64,000 nt of DNA, taken from positions 1,853,967 through 1,917,966 of the forward strand of contig NC_058165.1 of the NCBI RefSeq assembly GCF_020080835.1, written 5' to 3'. Positions 1 through 11,790 of the stretch are shown piece by piece. Within the stretch, counting starts at the first letter, position 1. The number at the start of each line of letters is the position of its first letter. The translations under genes and the position numbers were made by a program. Under the pieces are notes generated by a model. The model saw only the letters and a program-made list of their open reading frames with translations, had not been told where the DNA came from and ran no database searches. The DNA comes from Cotesia glomerata (Eukaryota > Arthropoda > Insecta > Hymenoptera > Braconidae).

Positions 1-405
1 TTCCATTTATCAAACTCAATAATTCAAAAATTTGAATTAATTAATAAATTAATTCAAAAATTTTAATTAATTAATTCATTCATTCAAATAATTCAAAAAT
101 TTGAATTAATTAATAAAATAATACAAAAATTTGAATTAATTTATAAATTAATTCAAAAATTGGAATTAATTGATAAGTTAATTCAAAAATTTGAATAAAT
201 TCATCAACTAATTCAAAAATTGGAATTAATTGATAAGTTAATTCAAAAATTTGAATTTATTTATAAATTAATTCAAAAATTTGAATTAATTTAAAAATTA
301 ACTCAGAAATTTGAATTAATTGATAAATTTATTCAAAAATTCGAATCAATTAATAAATTAATTCAAAAATTGGAATTAATTAATAAATTAATTCAAATAA
401 TTCTG
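1..405. repeat. AT-rich minisatellite, about 30-bp unit
   Basis: Roughly thirteen degenerate copies of a 30-bp unit made of AATTCAAAAATTTGAATTAA plus an AT-only spacer. The unit core is close to self-complementary. A shorter run of the same motif recurs near 1645-1720. The array is cut by the window start, so its true length is unknown. No gene is visible in it. Confidence 0.8.
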
Positions 406-1854
406 TTATGTAAGAAAAATTAATTTAGGGAAATTAATTGATTTTACATTTAAATTATTTATTGTGTTTAAGTATTCGGTCCTAGCGTGTTAGGCTAATA
501 GACCGGGAACTTCCGAGTTTCTATTTATTGAGAATGATAGGTTTGTTGAATAAATTGGACGTTGAATAATTTTAATATATATATTGTTTAAATCAAAAAT
601 TAATATCATTAGTTAAATTACAATAATTACAATTATTACACAGTGATTCAAAGTTAACTTTTTCTTTCATATAAAGATTTTACGATATTATTAAATTCAC
701 AAATATTAGTTATTAAAAATGTACCTGATAAAAATGATGAACTTTATTGATTTGACTTACTCTTTAGATTTGATTCACTTCATAATTATACTTTTAATTT
801 TACAATCTTTTATTCGTTATTCGGTAAATTTAACACGTGGTCTATTCAGACTTATTAAAACTTTAGGTGATGTTAACACTAAGACGTCAGGACAACGAGA
901 GAGATTTTCTTGTGAAAATTGTAAGGTGTCGAATTTTAGGGCGTTACTAATTTCCACTCATTGGGGGAACCAAATGTCCAATTATTTGTCTATTGTCTTG
1001 GGCCCTTACCCTCTCTCTTAAGTTGTTCAAAAATATTGCATGAGTCCCCTCTACTTGGGTCAGTGTGCAATATAGTTTTCTTACTTACTCTTATGTTCTA
1101 TTAAACATCTATGTGTTTGCGTATACGTAAGCGCATTTACGTATAGACAAAGACAAAGGCAAAGATAAAGTACATTTGTACTGTTTAACAATAATTTATT
1201 TATTTGAATCGAATAAATAGATATGTACTTGATTCTAGCATCTCTTACGTTTTTTGAATTTAATTATTTATTTGTAGAAATACTTCTGTTTTATCATTTT
1301 ATAAATTTGTTGCATTATTTTAGAATTTCATTATTTAATATTTGTTTATTTTAAATTGTTTAACTTTCAAGTTCTATTTTTTTTTTCTGTTTCATATTCG
1401 TAAAGTTCATTTCTCATTTAATATTTAATTTTGAATATCTAAAAATTATTTAAAACTTGCAATATTAAAATTCATTTAGACATTTGTCTCAACACTCAAA
1501 ATTCTGTACTTAAGTTACTCTAAAATCTTTTGGTTTAAAATAAATCTTTTTATCTAATATTCTTTGTCATTACTTAAGTATTTTTTTATTTTAAGTATAA
1601 GTATATTACATAATTGTTATGTAAAGAAAAATTCTTTACATAACAATTCAAAAATTTGAATTAATTAAAAAATTAATTCAAACAATTCAAAAATTTTAAT
1701 TTATTGATAAATTTTCAATCATTTTTTAATAAACGTGAGTTTTATTAATTTAGTTAATTATTTTGGACCCAAAAATAAAAAAAAAATGTCCAGCTGCTCT
1801 ACAAATTAAAATTTTTAGGTATTTGATGAAAGTCACATCCACAAGAATAAAGAC
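406..1854. other. AT-rich DNA without a recognisable gene
   Basis: Intergenic or intronic sequence. A 100-codon frame on the plus strand at 719-1021 begins with a hydrophobic segment, but it resembles no family I recognise and has no flanking splice or polyadenylation signal I can support. I treat it as chance. A slightly GC-richer patch lies at about 470-520 and 830-1070. Confidence 0.5.
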
Positions 1855-1878
1855 ATGTCAGCGGAAAACGGCGTAAGT
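1855..1878 (+). other. Possible tiny first exon with consensus 5' splice site (speculative)
   Basis: An ATG at 1855 opens six codons (M-S-A-E-N-G) that run straight into GTAAGT at 1873-1878, a consensus splice donor. The surrounding 1850-2340 is GC-richer than its neighbours. A short open stretch at about 2157-2212 lies between a possible acceptor (ending CAG) and a GTGAGT donor, but no protein family is recognisable. The arrangement could be chance. Confidence 0.12.
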
Positions 1879-2107
1879 CCGATCAATCGGCGATTGTATC
1901 CAAGGGTGTAATTTAATGGGTTGCAAAGGCGTCCGTAGACCAGAGACGGGTAGCTAAGCCAGGTCGGGTATTGCGGGGAAGTAAGAGCGATTCTATTCGT
2001 AGAACCCTCGATAATTCATTCGTAGGTCTTCTGTCTCAAGCCTGTACTTTGTACTGCATTATTTCTCATAGTTTTTGTGATGTATATATATAGATGAGTT
2101 AAGTTCT

Positions 2108-2332
2108 TTGTCTAGCATCGGGCATGTTTTATATGTGTTGATGTGTTCATACGTCAGGGCTAAGGGAGTAGAAGCCGTAGCAGAATTATACCGGGAGTGC
2201 AGGATGAGGGTGAGTTATCGATCCAGCTATAGACACGTAAGGATGAACTTTGGATCGCTTGGCTTATTATTGGTCAGTTGCACTGCACCCTCCGATCTTG
2301 AGGGTTGGACGCCAGGGTATCAACTGTTGTAA
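2108..2332 (+). CDS. Unrecognised 74-codon frame in a GC-richer patch; doubtful
   Basis: This ATG-to-stop frame of 74 residues covers most of the GC-richer patch at 1.85-2.34 kb. Residues from about 17 to 35 are charged and helix-like and coincide with a segment bounded by CAG and GTGAGT, so part of it could be a spliced exon. There is no signal peptide, known motif or neighbouring gene to support it. I do not recognise it and consider chance the likelier explanation. Confidence 0.15.
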   Translation: MSSIGHVLYVLMCSYVRAKGVEAVAELYRECRMRVSYRSSYRHVRMNFGSLGLLLVSCTAPSDLEGWTPGYQLL

Positions 2333-2790
2333 GGGTGCGAAAAATCCTGATGTATCGTCCGAATGATTAATCACTATTTTTGTTTATTTTGTTGCTTAGT
2401 TTGGTAGGGGTAAAATAGTTTGTTGGACCGAAATAGATGCTGAAGTTTTATTGGGAGAATTTGGAAGAATTTATTAAGATGGTGGAAAAAAAAAATTTTT
2501 TTTTTCATGTTATAAATTAAAGAAAAAATTTTTTATATAGAAAAAATCAATTTAAATTAATAATTGCAATTTATTATTGCTTAAATAATAGATGAAATCT
2601 ATTTAAAAGTAGAGAAAAAAATTTTTTTTAAGAAAAAAAATTTGGAAAAAAAAAATAATTTTTTTTTTCTAAGATTACAATAAAAAAATTTTTTTTGGAT
2701 TACTAAAATTTATATGAAAATTTTTTTTTAATAAAAATGTCAATAAAATAAACAAAAAAAACAATTTTCAAATATTAGTTATTTGATTTC

Positions 2791-2804
2791 CCGCTAGGTG
2801 GCGC
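2791..2804 (+). promoter_or_regulatory. CTCF-like motif, copy 1
   Basis: CCGCTAGGTGGCGC contains AGGTGGCGC, the core of the insect CTCF binding motif as I know it. It is the only GC-rich word in this repeat unit. Binding is inferred, not shown. Confidence 0.35.
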
Positions 2805-3081
2805 AGGAGCGGAAATATTTCTCGTAAGAGAACTTGTAACTAGAATAAATAAATTCTGTTTAGCAATAAAATTTATATTTAGGTAAAATAGACTTGCAAT
2901 GTCATATTTTTTAGTAAAATTCAATTTTTTATAATATAAAAAAATTTATAATGTATAAAAACTAAAAAAAAAAAAATTTTTTTTTTGGATTACTACAATT
3001 TGGATAAATTCTTATTTAATTAAGAATGTCAATCAAATAAACAAGAAAAGCAATTTTTTTAAGGATTAATTATTTGATTTG

Positions 3082-3095
3082 CCGCTAGGTGGCGC
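3082..3095 (+). promoter_or_regulatory. CTCF-like motif, copy 2
   Basis: Identical 14-bp word CCGCTAGGTGGCGC in the second repeat unit, 291 bp from copy 1, again followed by CGGAGCGGAAATA. Confidence 0.35.
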
Positions 3096-3752
3096 CGGAG
3101 CGGAAATATTTCTCGCTAGTGAATTTGTAAATAAAATAAATAAATTCGGTTCAGTAAAAAAATTTTTTATTTAGATAAAATTGACTTGTTATGTTATATT
3201 TACTATTAAAATTACATCTTTTTATTTAATTTGACTATATTTATAATTTAAAAACTGAAAAAAATTAGGTTTTCCAATTTTGAGTTAGCAGCAAAATTTT
3301 TTATAAATTTTTTAGTGATGGTCGATTTCTTCTGATCAATACTTATTAAACTGATTTTATTTAAATTTTCTGATTAATCATCAAGACTTGAATAAACTAT
3401 TTGTTTAAATATCTTGCAGTTACTAATAGAGCCTTCAATATTGACAGAAATTTTCAAATACTATGCATAGAAGGACAAAAATTTTTACGACAGAGTTTTC
3501 TGGTTATAAAGCATTTATTGTACGAGCTAGAATAATTCTGACTCCATATAATTTTACGAGCATTGAAGGTGTACTTGGAGAAAATTTGATTTCCTTCATT
3601 AGAGTCCTCCCAAAAAAAAAAAAACTTTTTTTTTCAAGCCTACAAAAAAATTTTTTTTTGAATCACTAAAATTTATATGAATTCTTTTCAAAATTAAAAA
3701 TTCAATAAAATAAATAACTAGAAGAAATTTTTAAGTTTAGTTATTTGATTCA

Positions 3753-3766
3753 CCGCTAGGTGGCGC
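3753..3766 (+). promoter_or_regulatory. CTCF-like motif, copy 3
   Basis: Identical 14-bp word CCGCTAGGTGGCGC in the third repeat unit, 671 bp from copy 2. The spacing follows the larger repeat period. Confidence 0.35.
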
Positions 3767-4737
3767 CGGAGCGGAAATAATTCTCGCTAGTGAACTTATA
3801 AATAAAATAAATAAATTCTGTTTCGTAATAAAAAATTTAAGTTATATAAAATTGACTTTTAATGTTATTGCTTTTCTTAAAATAACATTTTTTAATTTAA
3901 TTTGAGTATATCTATAATTTAAAAACTGAGAAAAAATTTATTGGACCTAAATTTGTTGTATTAGCAACATTTTTTCAAAATTTTAAATACACTTTGGATT
4001 TCTTCTGATTAATAATTGTTGAAATCATTTTAGTAAAATTTTCCGAACAATTCTCAAGACTTTACAAAACCTTTATTTGATGTCTTGCGCTTCATTCAAT
4101 AGCTTTTTGTATTGACAGAAATTATATGATTCTATCCAAATAATTTTAAGAATAAAAATTTTGATATTATTGACTTTTGTATCGGTAAAAAATATTTATT
4201 GCACATCGAATATTATAGAACTTTTCGATTATTCAATGTGTATTTGGAGAAAATTTAACAAGATTCATTAGAGTTCTCCCAAAAAAAAAACTTTTCTTTC
4301 TGCATCATCACCACAAAATTTTTCCTTAAAAACTTGACGCCCTCCCAACAAATCTATTAATTCTTCTCCAACCGAAATTCATTAAAACAGAATAATTAAT
4401 AGCTGAAATGTTTTTTCAATCATCACTCTCATCCCACCCTTTTTCTCAACTAAAGAAAAACACAAACAATTAAACAATAAGAAGAATTATTTTACTTTTT
4501 TCTCAGAATTCTTTTTTTCTAACGCTAAATTATAGGGTTAGAAAGTTAAGCAGTCGATAATTATTAGCCCGATCGTCGGTTAGTCCTTTGAAAATTTTAA
4601 AAACCGGAAACTTTAAACACAATAGATTCTAAAGGGGAAAATCTTTTAGGTAAAAAATGTTTTGTACAAAAAAATACCTAAATATAGTCTTTTTAAACGG
4701 TTTAATTTAGCCCTCATTTAAACTAATGATTGTTCTT

Positions 4738-5044
4738 TAGTTTTTTTTTTCTTTTTTTTTTTTCCCAACACAAAATATCTATAATTACAGAAAAAAAATT
4801 TTTATGAGACTAATAGTAGATTTTTTAATAAAATTTAATTTTTGCATTTTTTTTTTCTGTTACTAAATTTTAATTGCAAATTTTTTTTTTTTTTTTTTTT
4901 TTTCCCAACATAAAATATCTATAATTACAGAAAAAAATTTTTTATGAGACTAATAGTAGATTTTTTAATAAAATTTAATTTTTGCATTTTTTTTTTTCTG
5001 TTACTAAATTTTAATTGCAATTTTTTTTTTTTTTTTTTTTTTTT
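4738..5044 (+). repeat. Two-copy tandem duplication, about 140 bp, bounded by T-tracts
   Basis: The block from TTTCCCAACA through TTACTAAATTTTAATTGCAA occurs twice in direct orientation (about 4763-4880 and 4904-5020) with only a few differences. Long T runs separate the copies. Confidence 0.85.
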
Positions 5045-5860
5045 AAGAAAATATTTATGTCTAATTCAATCCAGGGATTGAGTTGGCTTGACATGAGTGA
5101 TGGTGACGCAAAAAAAAAGCCCTAAAAGTGACCACCAGTGAGACAACAAGGAAGAAAGAAAATACTTTAAGCCTATTGGCGAAGCTTTTTAAGATCAAAC
5201 AGCCTTGGATAATGGATTAAGACAACAGATAATGCTTGTCTATAGTTATTATTAAATAATGTTATTTACTTAGACGGTGATTGGTGATTGGATTTACTTA
5301 TAACTTTTTTTTTTCATTAATAAAAAAACTTTTTCAGTACACGATACTATTTATGACCTCAAAAAACAAATTGATTATTTTTTATAAAAATAATATGCCT
5401 TAAAAAAATAATTTATAATTGTACTGATCTTATTGGAGGGATGCAAGGGTTGTAATTACCGAGTACAGAAGGGTTTTGCACGGTAATTTTGATCGTGGGA
5501 CTTGGTATGTTTTATTGTGTGTTATAAAGATGATACGGCATATTTAGGTAGTTGGTAGCTATCAAGAGGGTACAAAGCTTCGATGGTCTTCAGGTATATA
5601 ATTTCAAGCGTTTACTAGAGGGTGCAGTGGGAGGGAATATAGTTATTTATTTATAGAGAGCGTTTGGTCTTTGATCGGGTGCATTTTTAATAGATACAGT
5701 TTTATTTTTTATTGAATATGGAACTGATAAAATTGTTTTTATTGATTTTTTAGTTATATTTAAATTATTTAAAAGAAATTCACAAATTGTTGAAATTAAA
5801 AAATCTATTTTCCAAAATTTATGGGAATTAGAAGGTTGAATTTGGATTCTGAAGTTACTT
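5045..5860. other. Non-repetitive AT-rich DNA, no gene seen
   Basis: Moderate base composition at about 5070-5170 and 5430-5650, but every frame is closed by frequent stops and no RNA gene or repeat is apparent. Confidence 0.5.
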
Positions 5861-6870
5861 TGAACCTTAAACTTACTTTTGTAAAAAAAAATTTTTAAAT
5901 ATCATCATTTTTTATTTTAAAATTATCAATTAAAATTGATCCTAAAAATTAACTTTTTTTTTAAGATCTAAATTAGTAATTTCAAAGTTTAAAAAGCAAT
6001 TTTATAAAATCTATCTAAGCTAGAGACTTAAATTTGGACTCAAGAGTTTCATTTAACTCTAAACTAACTTTTCTATAAAAAAATTCAAAAATATCATTAT
6101 TATTTTTTCCAAAATTACAAATTAAATTTGGCACTAATCTTCAAAAATTTTTTAAACATTAAAAATTCTACAACTTTAAATAAGCAAATATTCAAGAACT
6201 ATACCAGCTAAAATTTTGAATTTAGGCTCAATACTTTCTTTGAACCTTAAACTAACTTTTGTATAAAAAATTTTTCAAAATATCTCCACTAGTTTTTCCA
6301 AAATTTCAAATTGAAGTTATTATTAAGTTTCAGAATTTTTTGTTTAAACATTAAAAATTTGTTTACTTTTAAAAAGCAAATGCTCAAGATCTATTCAAAC
6401 TAAAACCTTAAATTTGGACTCAAAAGTTTCCTTGAACTCTAAACTAACTTTTCTATTAAAAAATTCAAAATATCTTTATAAGTTTTTCCAAAATTTTAAA
6501 TTGAAATTGATACTTAGTTTCACAATTTTTGTTTAAACATTAAAAATTTGTTTATTTTAAAAAGCAAATTCTGAAGAACTATACAAGATAAAATTTTGAA
6601 TTTAGACACAAAACTTCCTTCGAAGTCTAAACTAACTTTTGTATAAAAATTCAAAAATATCATTATTATTTTTCCAAAATTTCAAATTGAATTTATGCTA
6701 ATTTTCAAAATTTTTAAACATAAAAATTCTTTAACTTTAAATACAAATTCTCAAAATTTATCCAAGTTAAAATTTTGAATTTAGGCTCAATACTTTCTTT
6801 GAACCTTAAACTAACTTTTGTATAAAAAATTTTTCAAAATATCTTTACAAGTTTTCCCAAAATAATTTTT
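5861..6870 (+). repeat. Degenerate tandem repeat, period about 190 bp, six copies
   Basis: The anchor AAACTAACTTTTGTATAAAA recurs at about 5869, 6061, 6249, 6432, 6627 and 6806. Between anchors lies a shared run of AAATTTCAAATTGAA, then TTAAACATTAAAAATT and then a TTGGACTCAAAAGTTTC-like block. The units have diverged, so this is an old array. No coding potential. Confidence 0.75.
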
Positions 6871-7975
6871 TTAATCATAAATTTTTTTAAAACCTCTCGG
6901 CACCTTTCCGTACAATAAAAAAAAGATTAAAATGAACCTGTTGTAGCGTAAAATCCATTTTTTTCCTAGGCCATTATCCGAGGTGCGAGGTGACATAATA
7001 CCCCAAAGGGTTTTGTTGAATTTACGGGACAATTTAATCCTTTAAAAATGTTATACCTGAAATTTTCTCTTCTTTCCTGCCTACCGCTATTTAACCATCT
7101 AGCGGACTTGTTACAACCGAAGGGGTTACAAGGGGTTCATCCAACCCTTGACAATCCTTCATATTACCGTAACGCATCACAGGTGGTATTTATTTATTTC
7201 CATTATTATTTTTTTCCATGTCCGTGCTCACATATGACTCATGTGGAGCTGAGCCGTCCCTCTTTCGAGCCTGGAAGGGTTCTAAAGGGTAGCTTCTATT
7301 TACTGATCAGGGTTCTGCTAAGAATGTATTTACAGGTGCGTGATATTTTACCAGACCACCCAATTACATTTTTTTTTTTTAAATATTACAGCAAGTGAAT
7401 TTTTTAGTCTAAAAATATTAATAAATTAAAACACGGCCAGTAATTAGGGCACAATAAATGTTCGACAACTTTTGAAGATAAATATATTTTTATCTGCCCT
7501 CTTTCTAGTATAACTTCCCGAAAACACCCTTCGTTAAAAAGACATTTGCCCTCCCGATATTAATCAGAACTTTTAGAATGGCTTTTTATAACCCAGGAGA
7601 CAAGAAAAAAAAAGTTTGCCCATTGTTTATATCTCATTGTCAGATAAAAATTTTTTTAAAGGCCTTAAACTTGCCCTTTATTATTATTATTGTAATATTT
7701 ACCGAATAAATTAATCGGATTAATTTTTTTCTTAACTTTTTACGAGGACGAGGATGATAAAAATGAATATCCGGCGATTCTTAATTCCAGGGGGGTAATA
7801 AGAATAAGGAATAAGAAATGAGTGAGGCTGAGGGATGGAAATTATTTTTCGTTCCTCTAGGGCTGTGATATATTAATAAAAATAATAATGATAATAACCA
7901 ACCGGATTTATTTGCTATAAGATTAATTATTGAGATAACAATACCAATGTATAAAAAAAAATTTTGGGAAAAATT
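6871..7975. other. No supported gene; GC-richer patch at 7.05-7.35 kb
   Basis: A 116-codon frame at 7048-7398 crosses a GC-richer patch, but its product is mostly low-complexity aromatic sequence and matches nothing I recognise. No tRNA or repeat family was found here. Confidence 0.4.
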
Positions 7976-8035
7976 ATACACCGATAAAAGGATTTTTTAT
8001 TATTTAATAAATTATTTTATATGAGAATATCTCTA
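7976..8035. mobile_element. Partial end of a superfamily-P palindromic element
   Basis: TACACCGATAAAAGG followed by a TATTTAATAAATTA run matches the left end of the complete element at 47209-47974. The copy is truncated where family-A sequence begins. Confidence 0.5.
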
Positions 8036-8404
8036 TTAGATACATAATTAAAAAATGACCTTGTATTTTGTGAACTATTGACATTTTTAAAGACATAAGC
8101 TCATCTTGATGTTACACTCATCAAGACCTTTCATTTGAATACCCACATCAATTTTTCATATATTGTATATATTTATATATATTATATATATAAACATATG
8201 AAAAATATATCGAAAATGCAAGTGGGTACTCAAATAAAAACTCTTGATGAGTGTAACATCAGGATGAGCTTATATATTTAAAAATATCAATAATTAAGAA
8301 ATGACCTAGTATCTCGTGAACTATTCATATTTTTAAAGATATAAGCTCATCTTGATATTACACTCATCGAGACCTTTCATTTGAGTACCCACATCAATTT
8401 TTCA

Positions 8405-8444
<40 letters not shown>

Positions 8445-8690
8445 AATATATCGAAAATGCAAGTGGGTACTCAAATGAAAGCTCTTGATGAGTGTAACAT
8501 CAGGATGAGCTTATATCTTTAAAATATATATTATATATATGTATATATGAAAAATATATCAAAAATGCATGTGGGTACTTAAATGAAAGCTCTTGATGAT
8601 TGTAACATTGGGATGAGCTTATATCTTTAAAAACGTCAGTATTTAAGAAAGTACAGTGAAATTTGACAGGAGTCATTATTTAATAGAGCA
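8036..8690. repeat. Family A palindrome cluster (about two and a half units)
   Basis: Each unit has an arm with GATATAAGCTCATC, then TTTCATTTGAGTACCCACAT, then a (TA)-rich centre, then the arm in reverse complement. The arms could fold into long hairpins with a TA loop. The cluster ends in the family-A outer block AAGAAAGTACAGTG. It is non-coding, and the TA centres vary in length between copies. Confidence 0.85.
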
Positions 8691-8889
8691 AAATTATATT
8701 AATGATATGAAATTTTTAATTATTACTTTAAATTAAATAAATTTTTATTAGATCGAAAAAAAATATACTCAATATTTAAATTTTAAAATTAAAATATAAA
8801 AAGTTAGCAATGTGTTTTAGATTAGACTGATGGAGGTTTGCCAAATCGCCAACATTATGAATACTCAAACAGCTCCGATTTGCACTAGC

Positions 8890-8961
8890 TCCGGTATGGT
8901 CTAATGGCTATGATTTCTGGCTCTCACCCAGGCGATCCGGGTTCGATTCCCGGTACCGGAA
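8890..8961 (+). tRNA. tRNA-Glu (anticodon CTC)
   Basis: A complete 72-nt cloverleaf. The acceptor strands TCCGGTA (8890-8896) and TACCGGA (8954-8960) pair perfectly, with A as discriminator at 8961. The D arm is GGTCTAATGGCTA. The anticodon stem encloses loop CTCTCAC with anticodon CTC at 8923-8925, reading GAG codons. The T arm has the standard GGTTCGATTCC B box. No intron. The arm sequences match the usual animal tRNA-Glu pattern. A run of T's follows within about 10 nt (8962-8967), as expected for RNA polymerase III termination. This is the best supported gene in the window and looks intact and functional. Confidence 0.96.
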
Positions 8962-8967
8962 ATTTTT
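8962..8967 (+). terminator. RNA polymerase III terminator of the tRNA
   Basis: A T-run interrupted only at its start (AATTTTTT) lies immediately after the tRNA 3' end, as usual for polymerase III genes. Confidence 0.7.
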
Positions 8968-9044
8968 TACTCGAATTCTGTTAAAATAATAAAAAAATAA
9001 TTTCAAAAGAATTTTTACAAAAAATTTTACCAAAATTATTTTTC

Positions 9045-9047
<3 letters not shown>

Positions 9048-9082
<35 letters not shown>
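9048..9082 (+). repeat. Poly(A) tract, 35 bp
   Basis: An uninterrupted A run. No upstream coding sequence or retrotransposon end was identified, so it may be simple expansion. Confidence 0.85.
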
Positions 9083-9084
<2 letters not shown>

Positions 9085-9237
9085 ATAATTGCTATAATTT
9101 AATAAATTTTTTTAAGAAAAAAATTCTTTGTACACAAGTAATAATAAAAGTGCATAAAGTACTAAAGCAAACAGGCGCCAGTATAATTAATTATTTAACA
9201 AGAATGGCTACCCTAATATAGATACAGTATATATTTT

Positions 9238-9268
<31 letters not shown>

Positions 9269-9587
9269 ATGTATTTTAGTTGGTTCTTTTATCTTGTGGC
9301 ACCGCTGATGGCTTAGGGTCGAACGCCACCCTCCTGAAGAGGCTTCAGGGTGGATAATGTCTGCGTATAAGAAATCTACTAAGAAAAGTACGAAAAAAAA
9401 ATTCAAGTGTAATAGAGTATATACAAGCCTTGAGCCTTGGAAGTACAAGGAGATGATAGAAGCTGAAGAGAGGGGGAATATAATTATTTGAAAGGTAAAT
9501 TTATTTTAGAGTTCAATTTGTGCTACCGCGATGTTTAATTTCAAAAGTGTTTGGTTTTAATTTCATTTTTATTTTTTTATTAAGAAT
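9083..9587. other. No gene; short TA run
   Basis: A short (TA)n lies at 9236-9270. A 70-codon minus-strand frame here is built largely from the TA repeat and is not a gene. Confidence 0.5.
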
Positions 9588-9655
9588 TCAGGCACCCGAC
9601 AAATTTTCTTGAGCAAAGAATTTTGTTCTTTAGTCGAGAATTTTTTTTTCTGTGT
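9588..9655 (-). mobile_element. Truncated end of palindromic element P-b
   Basis: GGCACCCGACAAATTTTCTTG followed by a TTTTTCTGTG terminus equals one end of the P-b elements at 18920-19613, 33180-33857 and 49122-49799. Only about 70 bp remain. Confidence 0.6.
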
Positions 9656-9721
9656 AACATATAAATTACTTATACTCAAGACTTTGCTATGTTAACATAT
9701 GTTATGATGCATTCCATAATA

Positions 9722-10514
9722 GCGACTAGTGGGAAATTTGAGTCGAATGGAATTCGATCAATTATAAGCTATAATTATGTGACTGAAACTTATACTATAG
9801 TAAAATTTATCTCATAATATAGAAGAATAACTAATTAACAACATTCCTTTGTCAAAAACCTCCATTACCTTTTAAGTTTATCGTAATTATCATTTGACTG
9901 AGTGTGACTGGTGGGACTAACAACAAATCCTTCTCTCTTACCAAAGGTATACTTAAAGTCCAATTTCAGTTCGTCCACTAAACTTTTAAAAAATACTTCC
10001 CTCGAAAATACAAAATTAATCCTACAAACATTGAATATTATGAAGAATTAGACTGATTACCTACGTAGAAACAATTAAAAAAATTTGTTTTTATTGTGAC
10101 TGGTGGGACAGACATTTGTGACTGGTGGGACAAGTACTAAATGTCTACATCAAGTTGTTTATTAAAAAGACTTTTGTATTATTTCAACCTTACAAACATT
10201 ATTGTTTATATATTTAACTATTAATTATTTAGGATAATTAGAAAAAAAACTAATTAAAAAACACAAATAAAGGATTTAGCATGCCGACAACACGATCTTG
10301 ATAAACTTAGGTGTTAATTAATAACGAACATAAACAAAATTTTTTCTTAAAACTATAATAATAAATATGTTAGTTAATAACAAACATTAAATGAATTTGT
10401 TGTTAAAACTATTAAAACAACATTTGACCCGGATACAAGTTAAGACGGCTGAAAAGTTACTAGGAAAGAAAAATCCATTTTCTTATTGATTAAAAAAAAT
10501 TTTCTTTAAGGGCA
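9722..10514 (+). mobile_element. Family M element, copy 1 (non-autonomous, no coding region)
   Basis: First of two tandem copies of about 790 bp, more than 90 percent alike by eye. The word GTGACTGGTGGGAC occurs at 9904, 10096 and 10118, with a degenerate copy at the left end (GACTAGTGGGAAATTTG). The unit ends in GAGAAAAATCCATTTTC-like sequence followed by an A-tract. It encodes no protein of note. The iterated word may be a protein-binding repeat; that is an inference. Confidence 0.8.
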
Positions 10515-11330
10515 TCCCATAGTGACTGGTGAGACATTTGACTCTGGAATTCCATCAATTATATATAATTATGTGACTGATACTTATACTATAGTAAAAT
10601 TTATCTTATAATATACAAGAATAACTAATTAACAACATCCCTTTGTCAGAAACCTCTATTACTTTTTAAGTTTCTCGTAATTATCATTTGACTGAGTGTG
10701 ACTGGTGGGACTAACAACAAATCCTTCTCTCTTACCAAAGGTATACTTAAAGTCCAATTTCAGTTCGTCCACTAAAATTTTAAAAAATACTTCCCTCGAA
10801 AATACAAAATTAATCCTACAAACATTGAATATTATGAAGAATTAGACTGATTACCTACGTAGAAACAATTAAAAAAATTTGTTTTTATTGTGACTGGTGG
10901 GACAGGCATTTGTGACTGGTGGGACAAGTACTAAATGTCTACATCAAGTTGTTTATTAAAAAGACTTTTGTATTATTCCAACCTTACAAACATTATTGTT
11001 TATATATTTAACTATTAATTATTTAGATTAATTAGAAAAAAACTAATCAAAAAACACAAATAAAGGATTTAGTATGCTGACAACACGATCTTGATAAACT
11101 TAGGTGTTAATTAATAACGAACATAAACAAAATTTTTTCTCAAAACTATAATAATAAATATGTTAGTTAATAACAAACATTAAATGAATTTGTTGTTAAA
11201 ACTATTAAAACAACATTTGACCCGGATACAAGTTAGTCCGGCTGAAAAGTTACTAGGAGAGAAAAATCCATTTTCTTATTGATTAAAAAAAAATTTTTTT
11301 TACAAATTAGTAAAATATAAACTTTTAATA
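10515..11330 (+). mobile_element. Family M element, copy 2
   Basis: Direct tandem repeat of copy 1. Motif copies start at 10522 (GTGACTGGTGAGAC), 10698, 10890 and 10912, giving the same spacing pattern as copy 1. It ends with TTAGTAAAATATAAACTTTT, shared with copy 3 near 59.7 kb. Confidence 0.85.
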
Positions 11331-11786
11331 ATAAATATTTTTTAGTCCAACAAAAATTTTTTTGAAAATTGCCATAAAATAAAAAATATCCTTTCAACTC
11401 TACTCTCTTCTAGATCTGCAGAATCTTCAGCATCAATCCTTACAAAAAAAGATCCATATTTTTCTATTTACTCATCCGTAAATTGAGCATGAACATTCAA
11501 CAATAATACATTTCACATGTTACAGCAAACACTGACCAGACATCAAACATCGAAGATCATAGCCATTAAAAAAGAAGACGGAAAGTTGTATCTACGCCTG
11601 ATCGAATAGTAATATCCCCGAAATAGGATTGTACTGCGATTATAATACGTCGTAACGAATTTATAAAATAACAAAACTTCCGTTTCGTTTGTACTCCTCG
11701 ACAAATAAATACTAAACACAATAAACGCATCTATTTACAAACTACAACCTAGTAAATTTAACTAGTTTTTATATTATTCTCTGGAT
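11331..11786. other. Apparently unique DNA, no gene seen
   Basis: No repeat family assigned. Base composition rises gradually towards the exon candidate that follows. Confidence 0.4.
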
Positions 11787-11790
11787 TTAC

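Larger units (their letters stand above)
2445..4300 (+). repeat. Tandem repeat of about 660 bp carrying CTCF-like motifs
   Basis: Two full units (about 2985-3640 and 3641-4290) and one partial unit (about 2640-2950) align along their length. Each has the sequence CCGCTAGGTGGCGC followed by GGAGCGGAAATA (2791-2804, 3082-3095 and 3753-3766) in an otherwise AT-only background. The full units end in a shared block containing TTGGAGAAAATTT and then an A-tract. The GC-rich word is better conserved than the flanks, as far as can be judged by eye. No coding capacity is seen. Confidence 0.8.

Noticed and set aside
1..405. Regular repeats considered as a CRISPR array
   Set aside because: There are no unique spacers, the units are contiguous and AT-only, and the genome is eukaryotic.
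719..1021. 100-codon plus-strand frame
   Set aside because: Low-complexity hydrophobic start, no family, no splice or promoter context. Frames of this length are expected by chance in 64 kb.
9048..9082. Poly(A) tract as a retrogene tail for the tRNA region
   Set aside because: The tRNA has its own T terminator and no retroposed sequence is visible between the two.
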